Part shown: positions 33,084 to 44,580 of the stretch, piece by piece | Layout: each line of letters opens with the position of its first letter | How positions within the stretch are numbered: the first letter of the stretch is position 1 | Origin: Mariannaea sp. PMI_226 | Lineage: Eukaryota > Ascomycota > Sordariomycetes > Hypocreales > Nectriaceae | DNA: 64,000 bases | Assembly (NCBI GenBank): GCA_024336345.1 | Contig: JANFOG010000006.1 | Coordinates: 2,604,001-2,668,000 of the forward strand | Direction of reading: 5' to 3' | Notes under the pieces: model-generated | Seen by the model: the letters and a program-made list of their open reading frames with translations, nothing else | Told to the model about the DNA's origin: nothing | Databases searched by the model: none | Made by a program: the position numbers and the translations under genes

Positions 33084-34082
33084 ATGGCACCACTCACCGT
33101 CAACTTTGCCTGCGCGCTATACGACCGCATGATCCCTCTGGCGGTTGGTGAGATACAACCTCCGGGTCTCAATGTCAACTTTATTGATGTGCAGCATCCT
33201 CGCGACATCTTCGACCGTATGGTCGCTAATCGCGAATTCGATGCTTCAGAACTTTCGGCATCAGAGTACATCACGAGATACGTTGCAGGGGATCGCTCCT
33301 TTGTAGCCATCCCTGTCTTCGCTTCCCGGGTATTCCGCCACTCCTTCATCTGCATTAACACCAATTTGGTCAAGGAGCCCAAGGACCTTAATGGAAACCG
33401 CATCGGCGTCCAGCTGTACACCATGACCGCTGCGGTCTGGATCCGAGGCGTGCTCCAGCACGAATATGGTATTGATCTATCTTCCATTGAGTGGGTGGAG
33501 GGGAAGATGGAAGGCCCTGGGTCGCATGGAAAGCCCTCCTCGCTGCCGCCGCGTGGCCCGGTTAACATCACTCGGAACATCGATCCCACCAAGTCGCTCT
33601 CAGACCTACTTGAGTCTGGTGAGGTGGCAGCCACTATCGGGGCAGATATCCCCGAGTGTCTAGGCCGGGCGCCACACGTGCGGCGCCTGTTTCCGAACTT
33701 CAAGGAGGTGGAGAGTGATTACTATAAGCGCACAGGTGTATTCCCCATCATGCACCTTGTGGCCATTCGCAGGGAGTTCTATGAGGCTAACCGCTTTGTC
33801 GCCTCATCTCTGTTCAACGCTCTTAATGATAGCAAAGAATTAGCTCGAAAACGCATGGAATCTCTCGGAGCGTTGAGATATATGCTCCCGTGGTTGGGAC
33901 GCGACCTTGACGAGATCAAGGAGACCTTCGGGGACGACTGTTGGCCGTACGGATTGGAGGAGAACAAAAAGACTTTGGAGGCACTAGTGCAGTTTTTGTA
34001 TGAGCAGAACATGATCGAGAAGACGGTTCCAATTAACGAACTCTTTGCACCTGTACGAAAGATTAACTTTCGTATTGGTTGA
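33084..34082 (+). CDS. 4,5-dihydroxyphthalate decarboxylase-like protein
   Basis: A single-exon gene of 332 residues; the ATG at 33084 gives MAPLTVNFACALYDRMIPLA. The sequence follows the Pht5-type decarboxylase family, which has a periplasmic-binding-protein-like fold. Landmarks are FDRMVANREFDASELSASEY, AIPVFASRVFRHSFI, LNGNRIGVQLYTMTAAVWIR, GEVAATIGADIPEC and HLVAIRREFYE. Bacterial Pht5 removes a carboxyl group from 4,5-dihydroxyphthalate to give protocatechuate. Fungal members may act on other hydroxylated aromatic acids. It is followed on the same strand by an MFS carrier and an FAD monooxygenase, which supports an aromatic-acid route. Cytosolic. Confidence 0.88.
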   Translation: MAPLTVNFACALYDRMIPLAVGEIQPPGLNVNFIDVQHPRDIFDRMVANREFDASELSASEYITRYVAGDRSFVAIPVFASRVFRHSFICINTNLVKEPKDLNGNRIGVQLYTMTAAVWIRGVLQHEYGIDLSSIEWVEGKMEGPGSHGKPSSLPPRGPVNITRNIDPTKSLSDLLESGEVAATIGADIPECLGRAPHVRRLFPNFKEVESDYYKRTGVFPIMHLVAIRREFYEANRFVASSLFNALNDSKELARKRMESLGALRYMLPWLGRDLDEIKETFGDDCWPYGLEENKKTLEALVQFLYEQNMIEKTVPINELFAPVRKINFRIG

Positions 34083-34426
34083 TTGATATAGTATCAGAAC
34101 TGTAAGATTTTCTGCATTTCTCTCAATAATTAAGCCACTATGAAGAAAGCTCAAAGGGTTCTGCAATGGGATAGAACTTCAATAGATCAAATTTCCAAAC
34201 TCCGGTTGTGTTCTTGTAGGCTCTTTCCCATTGCATTTGGCTGATTCGATACCGAGCTATCTCCCCGGGCCAATATCTGAGTCGTCTGGAACCTGACCTA
34301 ACATGACTAAATAACTGCAAAAGGTTTGCGGTTAGGCTTATTGAATACTTTGGCCTGCTTGGCAATGCCTGGTAGTTAATGAAATAAGGGAATACATACG
34401 TTCGTTTTTGCCTAAGTTGTTCGAGT

Positions 34427-34458
34427 GCCCCGCGCGGGGCCCCACGCGGGGCCCCGCG
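34427..34458. repeat. Two perfect GC-rich 14-bp palindromes
   Basis: GCCCCGCGCGGGGC (34427-34440) and CGCGGGGCCCCGCG (34445-34458) lie side by side in otherwise AT-balanced DNA between the decarboxylase and MFS genes. Possible protein-binding sites or a strong hairpin; function unknown. Confidence 0.7.
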
Positions 34459-34495
34459 TTAGTGTCGCGCGTGCCAAGGCCGCTTCTCCATGGAA

Positions 34496-34514
34496 CCCGG
34501 AATCTCACTCCGGA
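34496..34514. promoter_or_regulatory. Candidate operator, CCCGGA-N7-TCCGGA
   Basis: It lies 250 bp before the MFS ATG. The same spaced motif occurs before the FAD monooxygenase (37118) and the Zn2Cys6 gene (42290). Inverted CGG half-sites are the usual Zn2Cys6 target. Confidence 0.5.
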
Positions 34515-34764
34515 CGAGTTGTCGTCGACCACAAACTCAAAACTACACAGTTATAACCATGGCATGGCACGCTCCATGCTGCCATCCTGTCGAGGCCTCA
34601 AAGCTGATACTACCGTATCTCAAGCATTCGTCAACGTTCTTTGCGACCAGTGACACTCTACTGAAGAGTCTCCTCTCTCCGCTAATCGCTGTTGCCCCTC
34701 TCCTATTTGTTCTGCCAGACAAGCCGGCATCTGCTCGACTCCGAGACTCAATTGAATCACTTCA

Positions 34765-36564
34765 ATGATCTCCCATGGAAAACCGATGGCTACGTCTGTC
34801 CACGTGGAGGACGGGATCCATAGTTCATCCGAGAGCAAGGAGCCCGTCTCCGATCTCAAGCTGGGACACGATGGACTGCCCTTGGTTCCGCAGCCAAGCG
34901 ACCACAAGGATGATCCTCTGGTGAGCCTACTTGTCTTTGTTTTTTTCGTCAAGGATACGCAATAATTTATAGATGCTAATTCGATAATTCATCTCAGAAT
35001 TGGCCGACTTGGTACAAGTACTATGTGCTTACCTTGCTCTGCCTTCTGGCATTCATCGTGCAGTGTATGTGATAATCGCTTCCCAGCCAATATGCTTGAG
35101 ACATACTCCACATTTGAATCTCTAGTATCTGTGATTGTAGCTGATGACAAGAAACACAGTTGGCGCAGGTATGGTCCCTGCAGCATTCGGAGTCATTGCA
35201 GAAGGTTACGGAGTCACCCACCAGCAAGCCAGCTACCTTACGACCTCTTACACCCTTCTTGGTGGACTGACACCGTTGCTCCTTACTCCATACGTAAACT
35301 TGTATGGAAGACGACCTGCGTACATTGTAAGTGGAAACTAGCTTTTTTGTCAAGGCTCATATTTCATCAAGAATCTAGTATCTGATACGGAGGAAACAGA
35401 TCTTCACTGTTATTGCAATTGGTGCGAACATCGGTTCTGCTTACGCACCCACTTATGGAACTCAGATTGTGAGCAGATGCTTCGTCGGTATTGGTGCAAG
35501 CGTTGCTCTTGCCATTGGTGGTGCAACGGTAGGTGAAATCTTCAACTTTTGCTGGATGTAGCTGATAATTCTGCCTACAAATCCAGATCTGCGACATGTT
35601 CTTCCAGGGTGAACGTGGCAAGTTTATCGGCTTCTACGCCCTTGCACTGACTAACGGTCCGCACTTTGGACCCATTGCGGGCGGTTTCATTGCCTTAAAC
35701 CTGGGCTGGCGCTGGATTTTTAAGATCAACGCAATCATGATGGGTGGTATCCTTGCCATCTTCCTTGTTTCATTCCCGGAGACTTTGTATTCCCGAACTG
35801 AATTTAGTACGCTGGAGAATCGTAGCTACTGGTACCGGTTAGCCTTCCGCGGCAAAGTTTTGAACAGGAAGTTGACCCTATCTGACTTCCTGAACAACTT
35901 CCGGATGTTGAAATACGTTTCGGTGGTTGTGCCCTGTATCTATTACATGACCACCAACACATACGGCTCCATCATTTTCGTGCTCACCGCTTCGACGATT
36001 ACCAAGGATCTCTACAATTTCGACACTGCTCAGAATGGCGTGTTTCTCGGCGTGCCGCTGACGCTGGGATGCCTTATCGGCGAGGCCTGCACCGGATGGA
36101 TTTCTGACTGGCTCATCAACTGCTATGCGAGACGCCATGATGGTTACCGCAAGCCGGAGGCACGCCTGCACCTTGCGTACCTGGGCTTGTTCGTCCCTGC
36201 TGGTCTCATAATCCACGGGGTCTCTACCCAGCATCGCGCTCCATGGATCGCTTTGGCTATTGGCATGGTAGTAACCTCCATCGGAGTTCAGGCTGGAACT
36301 ACGCTGGTATACTCATACTGCTCAGACTGCTACAAGCCCCAAGCGGCCGAGATATCGACCATTATCAACCTGTTCCGTCAGATTTATGCCTTCACCATCG
36401 GTTTCTATGCGCTTCCATTTGGAGAGAATCAAGGTTTTGGTGTCGCTTGGGGTACTTTCGCGGCTATCAACTTTGTTACCTGGTTGCCGTTGGTTTTGCT
36501 CATTTTCAAGGGAGACAAGATTCGAGAGAAGCAGGGTACCCCAAAGATGCACGAGGATATTTAG
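34765..36564 (+). CDS. MFS transporter (DHA1-type, 12 TM)
   Basis: A five-exon gene of about 498 residues (34765-34920, 34998-35064, 35160-35326, 35400-35528, 35587-36564); all junctions keep frame. A second ATG at 34786 is also possible. It has PTWYKYYVLTLLCLLAF (TM1), GVTHQQASYLTTSYTLLGGL, LYGRRPAYI (loop 2-3 motif), FFQGERGKFIGFYALALTNG (TM4/5), LGWRWIFKINAI, FPETLYSR and ITKDLYNFDTAQNGVFLGVP. This is the fungal MFS group that includes aromatic and polyol exporters or importers near catabolic genes. It lies 682 bp after the decarboxylase on the same strand, so uptake or efflux of the pathway compound is likely. Direction and substrate unknown. Confidence 0.88.
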
Positions 36565-37450
36565 GCCTTGAGTGGAAAGTTGACATGAGATGCGTACTGG
36601 ACATGTTGGCAGTCGAGAGAGAAGAGTAAGACGAAGAAGGGCAATTCCGGTTTCGAATGCGGAACAATCAGACAAGCAAATTAGTTCTGGCGTCGAAATT
36701 CTGGCAAGGCTAGGGATTTAAGAGCACAATATATATTTTAATTTTACACTTTCTGTCCAAGCATCGATCATACGATCTTGTTACTGTTTAGAACATCGTG
36801 TGGTAACCTTGGATACCTGTTCTTTATCGCATGACCAACCAATCTCGACCGCAACGATTTGCATCGATTAAGTTCGGAGGTGGCCGAAGAAATATGTACG
36901 ACAGCTCTAGGGAGGCACAACGACGTATGATCATTTCCAGCGAAGCCTTCTGTCGGTACACTTGGTCAGCGGATCTCAGACAGCAGTACTGAATAAGTGC
37001 CACTGGGGGTCTCTAGCCAGTTGGATGGCTCGGGGAGATAATGGCAAACCAATGACCAATGCCGTGGGTTTCGCCCGGAAAACATCCCGGACTGCGCTTC
37101 GATCGTTCCCCACCTCGCCCGGAGATGAGTTCCGGGTTGGAGTGTCAGTCCGCAATATGGGATCACTGAGATTGCTGCGGCTAGCTGACACGAAACTTTT
37201 CTATATTCCGGTTTGCCGATATCTTCTCATAGTCCGGATCGGGGGCAAAACGACCCTAGCCTACGAAGTCGACTGGAAAGTATTCCACCTTCACCATCTA
37301 AACTCAGACTCTTCCGACCCTAAATAACCATCGTCATTCTTTGGCTCGAGTTGCAAAACATAGGCCTGGCTAAACTCGCATATATACAAGAACTTGTAGC
37401 CTACATTCTTAAGCCTCTCACGAACACCATCAAATCAAATCAACAACGAG
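36565..37450. other. Intergenic, promoter of the FAD monooxygenase
   Basis: No gene is seen. It contains the candidate operator at 37118-37136, additional CCGGA/TCCGG elements at 37086 and 37232, and a TATA-like TATATA at 37381, 65 bp before the ATG. Confidence 0.5.
37118..37136. promoter_or_regulatory. Candidate operator, CCCGGA-N7-TCCGGG
   Basis: A perfect inverted repeat with a 7-bp spacer, 315 bp before the monooxygenase ATG. It is the most symmetrical of three copies in this cluster. Confidence 0.55.
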
Positions 37451-38870
37451 ATGGCATCTACTTCCAACTTCTCAGTCGCCATTGTTGGCGGAGGTATTGG
37501 TGGCCTGGCCATCGCTCTCTCCATCTCGACCCACGTGCCGGGTCTCAAGAACATTACAGTGTACGAACAGGCACCCGCATATGGAGAAATTGGCGCCGGT
37601 ATTGGACTTGGCGTCAATGCAGGGCGCATACTCAGACGGCTCGGTGTGTGGGATGCGGCTAATGCCATATCGGGCTCGCGAAACGGGATACACCGCAGTC
37701 TGCGACGATGGGATAACAGCGATGAGATTATTGCTGTGAAGTCCATGGACGACGATAAGCTCAATGCTGGCGTGAGGCATCTTAGCGTGCACCGCGCCGA
37801 GCTGCTCAACGTGCTCATTGACCGAATCCGAGCTACTGGTTGTGCTACCCTCAAGACCAACAAGAAAGCTGTCGAGGTCATTGATGGGCCTGGGACCAAA
37901 GCCACGATCCAATTTGAAGACGGAACACTTGAATCAGCAGACTTGGTCGTCGCCGCTGACGGAATCCATTCCCAGGTCCGACTCCAATTGGCCAAAGGTA
38001 TCGACACACCTGTGCGGTATTCTGGTCGCATAGCTTACCGTGGCCTTCTTCCTATGTCTCTAGTTGAAAAAGATTGGCCGTTTGACTCTTTCGCCATTTC
38101 ATGGTTGGCACCAAATAAACATTTCTTGGTTTTCCCTGTCTCAGAGAATAAGACCCTCAATGTCGTCGCATTCGTTACCAAGAAGGAGTCTGAGCTGGGC
38201 GATCTGAGGGAAAGCTGGTCTAGTACTGCGCCTCGTTCAGACCTAGAGGAGGAGTTTAAAGGCTGGGATGAGCCAGTTCAGAGGGTGATTAAGGCCATGG
38301 GACCGCGGCCTAGCAAGTGGAAACTCAACGACCGCGAGCTACTTGGCCAGTGGGTCTTTATGGGAGGAAAAGTTGTCCTCGCTGGCGACGCTGCACATGC
38401 CATGCTTCCTCATCAGGGTAAGTGGTTAGAATACTAGTTCTACTCAGATAACAATGCTAAAAACAGCCGTCTAAATAGGTTCGGGTGCTGGCCACGCCAT
38501 TGAAGACTCGTTTGTCTTGGGCCAAGCTCTCAAGTCGTACTTTGAGAACCCAGCGGCGGGACTCAACCAATACATGTCATTGTACCAGGCGACAAGGCTT
38601 CCACGGGCACACAAGGCTCAAATGACATCTAGACAAGCTGGAGACGTCTATGAGATGACAGGCCCTGATTTCGAGACAAGAACATTCGAGGAAGGCCTCC
38701 AGGTCATCCATGACAAGTTTAAGGATAGAATGAACTGGGTTTGGGGTCATGATCTCGAAGCCGACTTCAACGAAGTCAAGGAACGGTTGGCTCTTGGCGG
38801 ACGGAAGCCTGCTGTAATGTACTTGGTTGGCGATGGCTTTGTGAGTGCCCAAGCTGTTTCCGCTTCCTGA
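37451..38870 (+). CDS. FAD-dependent aromatic-ring monooxygenase (salicylate hydroxylase type)
   Basis: A two-exon gene of 452 residues (37451-38417, 38479-38870). The three class A flavin hydroxylase motifs are all present. They are FAD-binding VAIVGGGIGGLAIAL at residues 9-23, the DG motif in DLVVAADGIHSQVR near 163, and the GD motif VVLAGDAAHAMLPHQGSGAG split by the intron. The C-terminus has no thioredoxin-like extension, fitting single-component salicylate/6-hydroxynicotinate hydroxylases. It uses NAD(P)H and O2 to hydroxylate an aromatic acid, often with decarboxylation. With the decarboxylase upstream it could supply a catechol-type product. It ends 348 bp from the convergent Zn2Cys6 gene. 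Confidence 0.92.
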
Positions 38871-39218
38871 TTCGTTTTCCTTTGTGCTTCAGCTATCTTG
38901 TATTGAACACTTGTAACTAGTATTGTTTTACTTCTAGATCTTCTGAATTTCTATTACTGTTACTGTTACTGTTACTGATCATTTTGCTTGGACCTTAGCC
39001 TACCGCGGCAGTCTTTTCGTCGGTTTTGATGCTGTTAGGGCTGCTCTCATGGGGATACGCAGTGAGAACGCGATAGGTAGTTAGATTAGGGAAAACGGAT
39101 AAATTCAAAAGTGGTTTTACGTACGTTTTTCTTTTCACTGGTATCTTGCTTGCATAGTGACATAGTAATTCCTTTTACAACTGGTTACAAAGCTCTTTAC
39201 TTTGATCGCTCTTGAATA

Positions 39219-42083
39219 TCAATCCTGCTGCCAATCAACGTCCATTATTCCAGGCCACTCCCCACTGCTCAATAGTACACTCTGTAGAATTTCGAAATCA
39301 TTATCGAAGCCAGGTACGGCGAAGGGATCATCGTCATACTCCAGGACCCTACCATCATCAATCGTCTGCCCTTGACTGCCATCTCCTATATTATAATATC
39401 CCGAGCCAGCTCTCTCCTGGTTCTGATCATCCATTGTCGCTATTCCTACAGCGTCAACAGAGGAGCCATTCTCGTCATTCCCATTGCTGTTTGCAATTTC
39501 CAAACGAGACGACCTCGATCGGAGACCCGGTGTATCGCTACCTGATCTTGTCGGAACCTGCTTGTTTCCTTGAACTGAGCGTAGTGGTGCATTGGCTGAA
39601 AGGCTTGTAATAGCCTGTAGCTGTGACTTGAGCTGATGGAATGACTGAACGTAACGTGATGCGAGGGGGTGCATCTCCCCCCCAACGCGTTCGAGGTTTT
39701 CTAGACCTTGGGCTATTACATCGTCTAGGTCGAGTGAGGGCAAAATGTCCATTTCAGCTCTGGACTTGCTGTCAATCTTTTGGTAAACAAGCAGCACTCC
39801 GAGTGCCGCAAAAACGTCTAGAAAAGTAACTATTAGTCAGACAAAGAAAATAATGTATCGGAACAACGTACAATGGGAATTATGCCAAAACGATGAGAGG
39901 GATTTACGCTGGCGCAGGATTTTCATTTGCGTGATGGATTCGCATGCCGCTATGACGCATTGTTTGATGCATAAGCGGATCAAGTCAAGCTGGAAAGCGT
40001 CATGGATGCGACGAGAGACGTAAAATAGCAAGGCCTGACGGTGAATAAGAAGCCGAGCGTGCAGAAAGCGCATTAAAAGTACGTTCCTCTGCCTCTCAAA
40101 ATGCCATTCTGGAGCGTCAGAATCTTGACGGAGGTGTGGCGGCAAGCCCTCTTGCCATGCCACTAGCTCGCCGTCAAGCTTGATAGAAGTAGCCAGCATG
40201 TCATGAAGTTCCGTCTTGATGCGAGCCCTTGTATCCACTTTGTCGGTGCTGCTGTTGTTATTACTATACAAAGTGTCTAAGACCTTTTCAACCAGACGGC
40301 ACTGGCTCACAATGTGGTTGAGGAATTCCAACTTGGATGGAACATTGCTCGGTTGGGTGTAGCCCGAGGCTTCGTTAAGATGTTCATCGTCGACAGCGAG
40401 GGGCAGACCTACGCGAATAGCAATGCCATCGTTTATGATAGGCGGGCGACCTAACTTCGTACTAATCTGCCGATCAAAGGCAAAGCATCCCCACCACACT
40501 CTCTTACGAACTTCCTGCTCGACAATGTCGTCAGTGAACTGAGCAGGCTCTAAGTGCAAGCCCAGCTCCTGAGCCGTTCTCACTGCTAGCCCCACCATGG
40601 TCCAGCAGTGGTTGAGTTCCAGCGACCCGTGGAGGTAGTGGCCCATCAAGAGCAGTGCTTGGACTAACTCAATTTTGCCGGCCTGAAAGATTCCTGAGAG
40701 CACCAAGGCCTTTGCTCTAGCGAAAAACCGTGAGCGGTCAGAGGCAGCCGCGTATGGTACGAGCGCTGAGTTTGACGGTTGGTTTCGTGTGCTTCCGTAC
40801 CCGCAGCCGAACGCAAAAACAACATTCACAAGCCCGAGCCAGACAAGGGTCGCCTCTTCCCCGCCAGCATCTTGGCTGAGCCAAAGACGCTCATATCGGC
40901 GACGGAACGACCCTTCATGCAAGTATGGGCTGAGAGGATGCCGATATGCAAAATAACACGTTACCAAATTATCTGCAGTGGCTCGTTGAGGAAGTTCAAA
41001 TGGATCACTTCCGCTATTAAGTCCAACACCCAGAAGATCCTCGAAGACAACCGTAGACGGGGAAGAACCTGCAAGGGATTCGGCGCGAACTTGAAAACCT
41101 CCTCTAGAAGACTCTACACTCCCCTTGTAGTGTCTTGCAAGCATTGCAGATTTTCGTTTCGACGATATAGGAACCGAAGCATTCGTGCTCAAGGAAGTAG
41201 GGTTTGTGGATGCTGCAGCGGACACCGTATCAGCGTGTCTTGGAGAACCTACTCGAGCCATGAAGTCAAATGTGGATGATTCTCCGAAGTATTCCCCTGG
41301 GGAACCGTCTCCGGTGCCGCTTGGGGGTTGTTGATGTACCTGGTCGGCTTGCTGCTGAGTGACCTCAGAAACAGAGGATTGTCGGTCTGTATGTGTTTCT
41401 TGGCGGCCTTGTGGGAAATTGTCCGGCAAGCAGGCTTGGGCCTTCTTCCCTCTCTCCCCATCTGGCCCTCCAGACGCGGGAGACCGCGGATTGTCATACC
41501 GATGGGGGCCATTGACGTTATCCACAACTTGTCTCTCTGAAAGGACCCTGAATTCAGGATCAGACGGCACCTCTGAAAACAATGTTTCACTATAACTAGG
41601 AATCACGCTTGTCAGTTTAGGTCCATGGCATGGCTGAGGGCAACTTGCGGGTAGGTTGAGATACGCGCTTGGTTTGACGCGAGTTGCTCCTCCAACATGC
41701 GATTTCTTTCTCTCAGACCATCGACGTATCTAGAGGAAACACGCGTTAGACATTTGAAAATCGAACAATGAGAGAACAATTATCATGTAGTTCAGTGATA
41801 AGAGAGTCGAATAAGGATGAAGCCAGGTAGAATAGCGGCCATATATGATGAACAGGACAGGGAAGCGCATAGCTAAAACTAAATAAGCTTACTCCTGCGT
41901 TACTGATATCCTCATACGATGTGGGCCATAGACACATTCCTGGCCGCGTGTCTTGCACTGGCCACATGCCGGCCGCTCCCCATCACATCGATTTTTCTTC
42001 ACCCTGCAGAAGTTACAAGCATATCCAATCCGACGGCGGCGTTTCGTCGGGGGTCGATCATTTTGCTGCTCCTCCTCTGTCAT
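39219..42083 (-). CDS. Zn(II)2Cys6 transcription factor (XlnR/Gal4-type middle domain)
   Basis: A four-exon gene of about 851 residues (42083-41893, 41729-41665, 41572-39872, 39817-39219); phases agree throughout. The basic region KRRRRIGYA precedes CNFCRVKKNRCDGERPACGQ and the final Cys. A short zipper follows the first intron (YVDGLRERNRMLEEQLASNQ). After a long Ser/Gln-rich linker the fungal_trans domain shows YFAYRHPLSPYLHEGSFRRR, ALLLMGHYLHGSLELNHCWT, VRTAQELGLHL and RKRVWWGCFAFDRQISTKLG. The C-terminal 200 residues are acidic (DDDPFAVPGFDNDFE), a likely activation region. The promoter carries CCCGGA-N7-TCCCGG at 42290. It is the probable pathway regulator, possibly autoregulated; both points are inferred. 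Confidence 0.9.
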
Positions 42084-42227
42084 GGCGGCAAGGTGCGAGC
42101 GGGACACCTGCAACCCGGTAGCTCGAGAGCCTCTCGGACCTGGATCCTTTGCTGGAGGCCAGGTGGGGGGCTGTGGTTGGGAAGCTGGTTCCTGGATCCC
42201 TTCAGTGTTTGTGGGTGAACGGATTAG

Positions 42228-42313
42228 CTCTCCGGAGCTGAAAGGATTCGGGGTGTTATGGGATATTACCAGATGACTATCGACCTACACCCGGAAGTGA
42301 GCTCCCGGAGCCA
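42228..42313. promoter_or_regulatory. Candidate operator cluster before the Zn2Cys6 gene
   Basis: AGCTCTCCGGAGCT (42228-42241) and CCCGGA-AGTGAGC-TCCCGG (42290-42308) lie 145-225 bp upstream of the ATG at 42083. Both contain inverted CGG half-sites; the second matches sites before the MFS and monooxygenase genes. Confidence 0.5.
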
Positions 42314-42697
42314 TACCGCGCTCATTCTAGCGTCGACTTTGAAGCGGGGTTTGATCCAGATCCCCAATCCCGACAGCAGATAACTGTCTGGTAAACTGGG
42401 TCCAGTCACAAGATCTTATTGGTGACCTAGCGGCCGGAAGAATCCACACCCAAGTTGAAAGCTAGAGTTCAGTCAATCGAATCAGTCCCTAATCGAAAAT
42501 TCGACGATTGTGGGGAAGCCAAATATCCAACATCATTCGCCTAGGACAGACCCAAATGCGTCATCCAATCAGCTTGCATCATATTATTATTCCTATTGTT
42601 ATTATTTGAGATGAGCTCGAAGAAACCAGCAAACGTAAAGGTTCATTCGATCAATAGTTCTATCTGTATTTCGAACAATCTAGCCGATGTAAAGAGT

Positions 42698-43578
42698 TCA
42701 AATCCTATTCTTATACAGTGAAATGTTCTGTACTTCAGCTACCCAAAGTGGCCATGGCTTGGCAGCCCCAGCTATCGTCGCCATAGAGGCATCACTGGCT
42801 TCCCGCTCGTTAAAGGTGTGAACCTCTCCACCCACCGATGCGGCAAGTCCTGCTGCAGCCAACTGGACACGGGCATTCTGTGCGGTGTATATGCACTTTG
42901 AAATGGCCATCTCGATGCTGTCGCCTGTGCACACGAAACCGTGACCGCGCATTAGTGCCACCGGGTTCCTAGGTAGCCCATCTTGCCCAGCACCAAGCGC
43001 TTGTGCCAGCGAGGCTCCCATTCTGCTGCTGCGCACCAGCATTGTCTGACTCAACTCTGGGTCCTCATTGTAGACTGTTGCGGCATCCCAGACGGGCACG
43101 GCGGTCCCCAGAAAACCCGCCATATGGAAGCAAGCACGCAGTGGCGTTGCCGGTGAGATAGAGAAGGGCACGACTTCCAGTGAGTGTGAGTGGACGACAG
43201 ACCGCACCCCGGGATATGCCTTGTAGATTTCCGAGTGGATATAGCGCTCAGAGAAACCTATTGCCAGTCAGTTTAAAGCCAACTCGCCACAACGGGAAAG
43301 CCACAAAATAGCTGCGATATGCAATGTATGAGATTGGTAGTGAGCTAGAACATACCTTTGGGGGCGTCTTGCTGGATCGGCTCGCCGTTTTCCACCTTGT
43401 AAATGACCATATCCTCCTTCGACGACACAAGTGCTGGGGCCATATACCGACACATCAGAAACACAGAATCAGACAGCCGGAAGGAGAGGTGTCCGTAGGC
43501 GTCCACAATGCCGTGGTAGTGAAGGATATGGCATCCGTAGACATATTTCCGCAGGATTTCATCTGTGGGCAGGTCCAT
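42698..43578 (-). CDS. Class II aldolase/adducin family protein
   Basis: A two-exon gene of 260 residues (43578-43356, 43257-42698). The ATG gives MDLPTDEILRKYVYGCHILH; the frame is open upstream but lacks ATG. The fold is that of fuculose-phosphate aldolase and relatives: GIVDAYGHLSFRLS, FSERYIHSEIYKAYPGVRSV and the metal-binding pair in VVHSHSLEVV. A later His lies in ALMRGHGFVCTG. Such enzymes cleave C-C bonds or decarboxylate keto acids using a divalent metal. In an aromatic pathway it could split a ring-fission or hydroxylated keto acid; that role is inferred. It lies divergently 1002 bp from the second Zn2Cys6 gene. Confidence 0.9.
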
Positions 43579-44580
43579 GATTGCAAGTACCAGGTTGGTT
43601 CTGTTTTTTGGCAGCCCCAGGCGAGTGAACAGGCCTGACAGGATGATGTTAACCAAAGATGATCCAAGTGTGATCTACTGGGTAATTATGCACGCACAGG
43701 TCTAGAAAGGCTTTTATTCTTTAGTAGAGAAAACGACTCGTTGTCTCAACTTAGCCGTGCTGGAAACGCGGATTGTCTTATTCCAAGGGTGACCCACATT
43801 CCTGGCTCCCGCGTGCCGGCACTCCAATCCGATAATGTAGGATGCAACAAGATGACCGGGGAGATAACTGCCACGGGCTGAGCAGGGATCACGTGAGAAT
43901 TTAATTACCATAATCATAAAATAATACTGAATCTCGTCGAATGACCAGAGTCCATGTAACGACCAATGAGGAAGACATCCAATAAGTTGAATTGCGGTAG
44001 TAAGCTTCATAATATTTAAGGAGAAAGACCCTGTCGACATTCAACTTGGCGCCAGCAGCGATGAATGCCATTACCATTTATTTCTATGCATGAAGATGTC
44101 GGAGGAGTGAACTTGGTGAGCCCAGGCGACCCTTGCAAAGGCCAAGTACAACTAACGAGTCACCCAGGGACTATACTAAGGGTACAAGAAGTTGCACATG
44201 CAATTGACCAATTCCAGCAGTCTAATCCCGACCCAAACTCAACTCCGACGCCGCGCTATCACATGAGTACGTATCATGTCTGCACACCCATAAACGTACT
44301 AGGCTAGTACCCCGCGTAATTATTTCCCCACACTGAAAGTCTTGGAATTACACTGCCACAATGCCCATTTGACCACAATCAGAAGCTAATAGTAGTCCAA
44401 CTGCACCCTAAAAAAACATTTTATAACCTTGAAACCTTGAAGCTTCACGCTGAACTGACCACAGGTACATCTAGACCCTGTCATCCCACATATCCACTCT
44501 AATAACCCCAGATAACAGTCAACACAGCTCTGAATCCGCTCATTGTGAACATTGCTCTCCTCCTTTTCTTTTGCTTCTTT
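43579..44580. other. Intergenic between divergent genes
   Basis: About 1 kb, shared promoter space for the class II aldolase and the Zn2Cys6 gene at 44581. Short frames (43714-44040 minus, 44065-44307 plus) have no recognisable domain. Confidence 0.5.

Noticed and set aside
38950..38980. TTACTG microsatellite (about four units) after the FAD monooxygenase
   Set aside because: Short simple repeat in 3' DNA with no sign of function.
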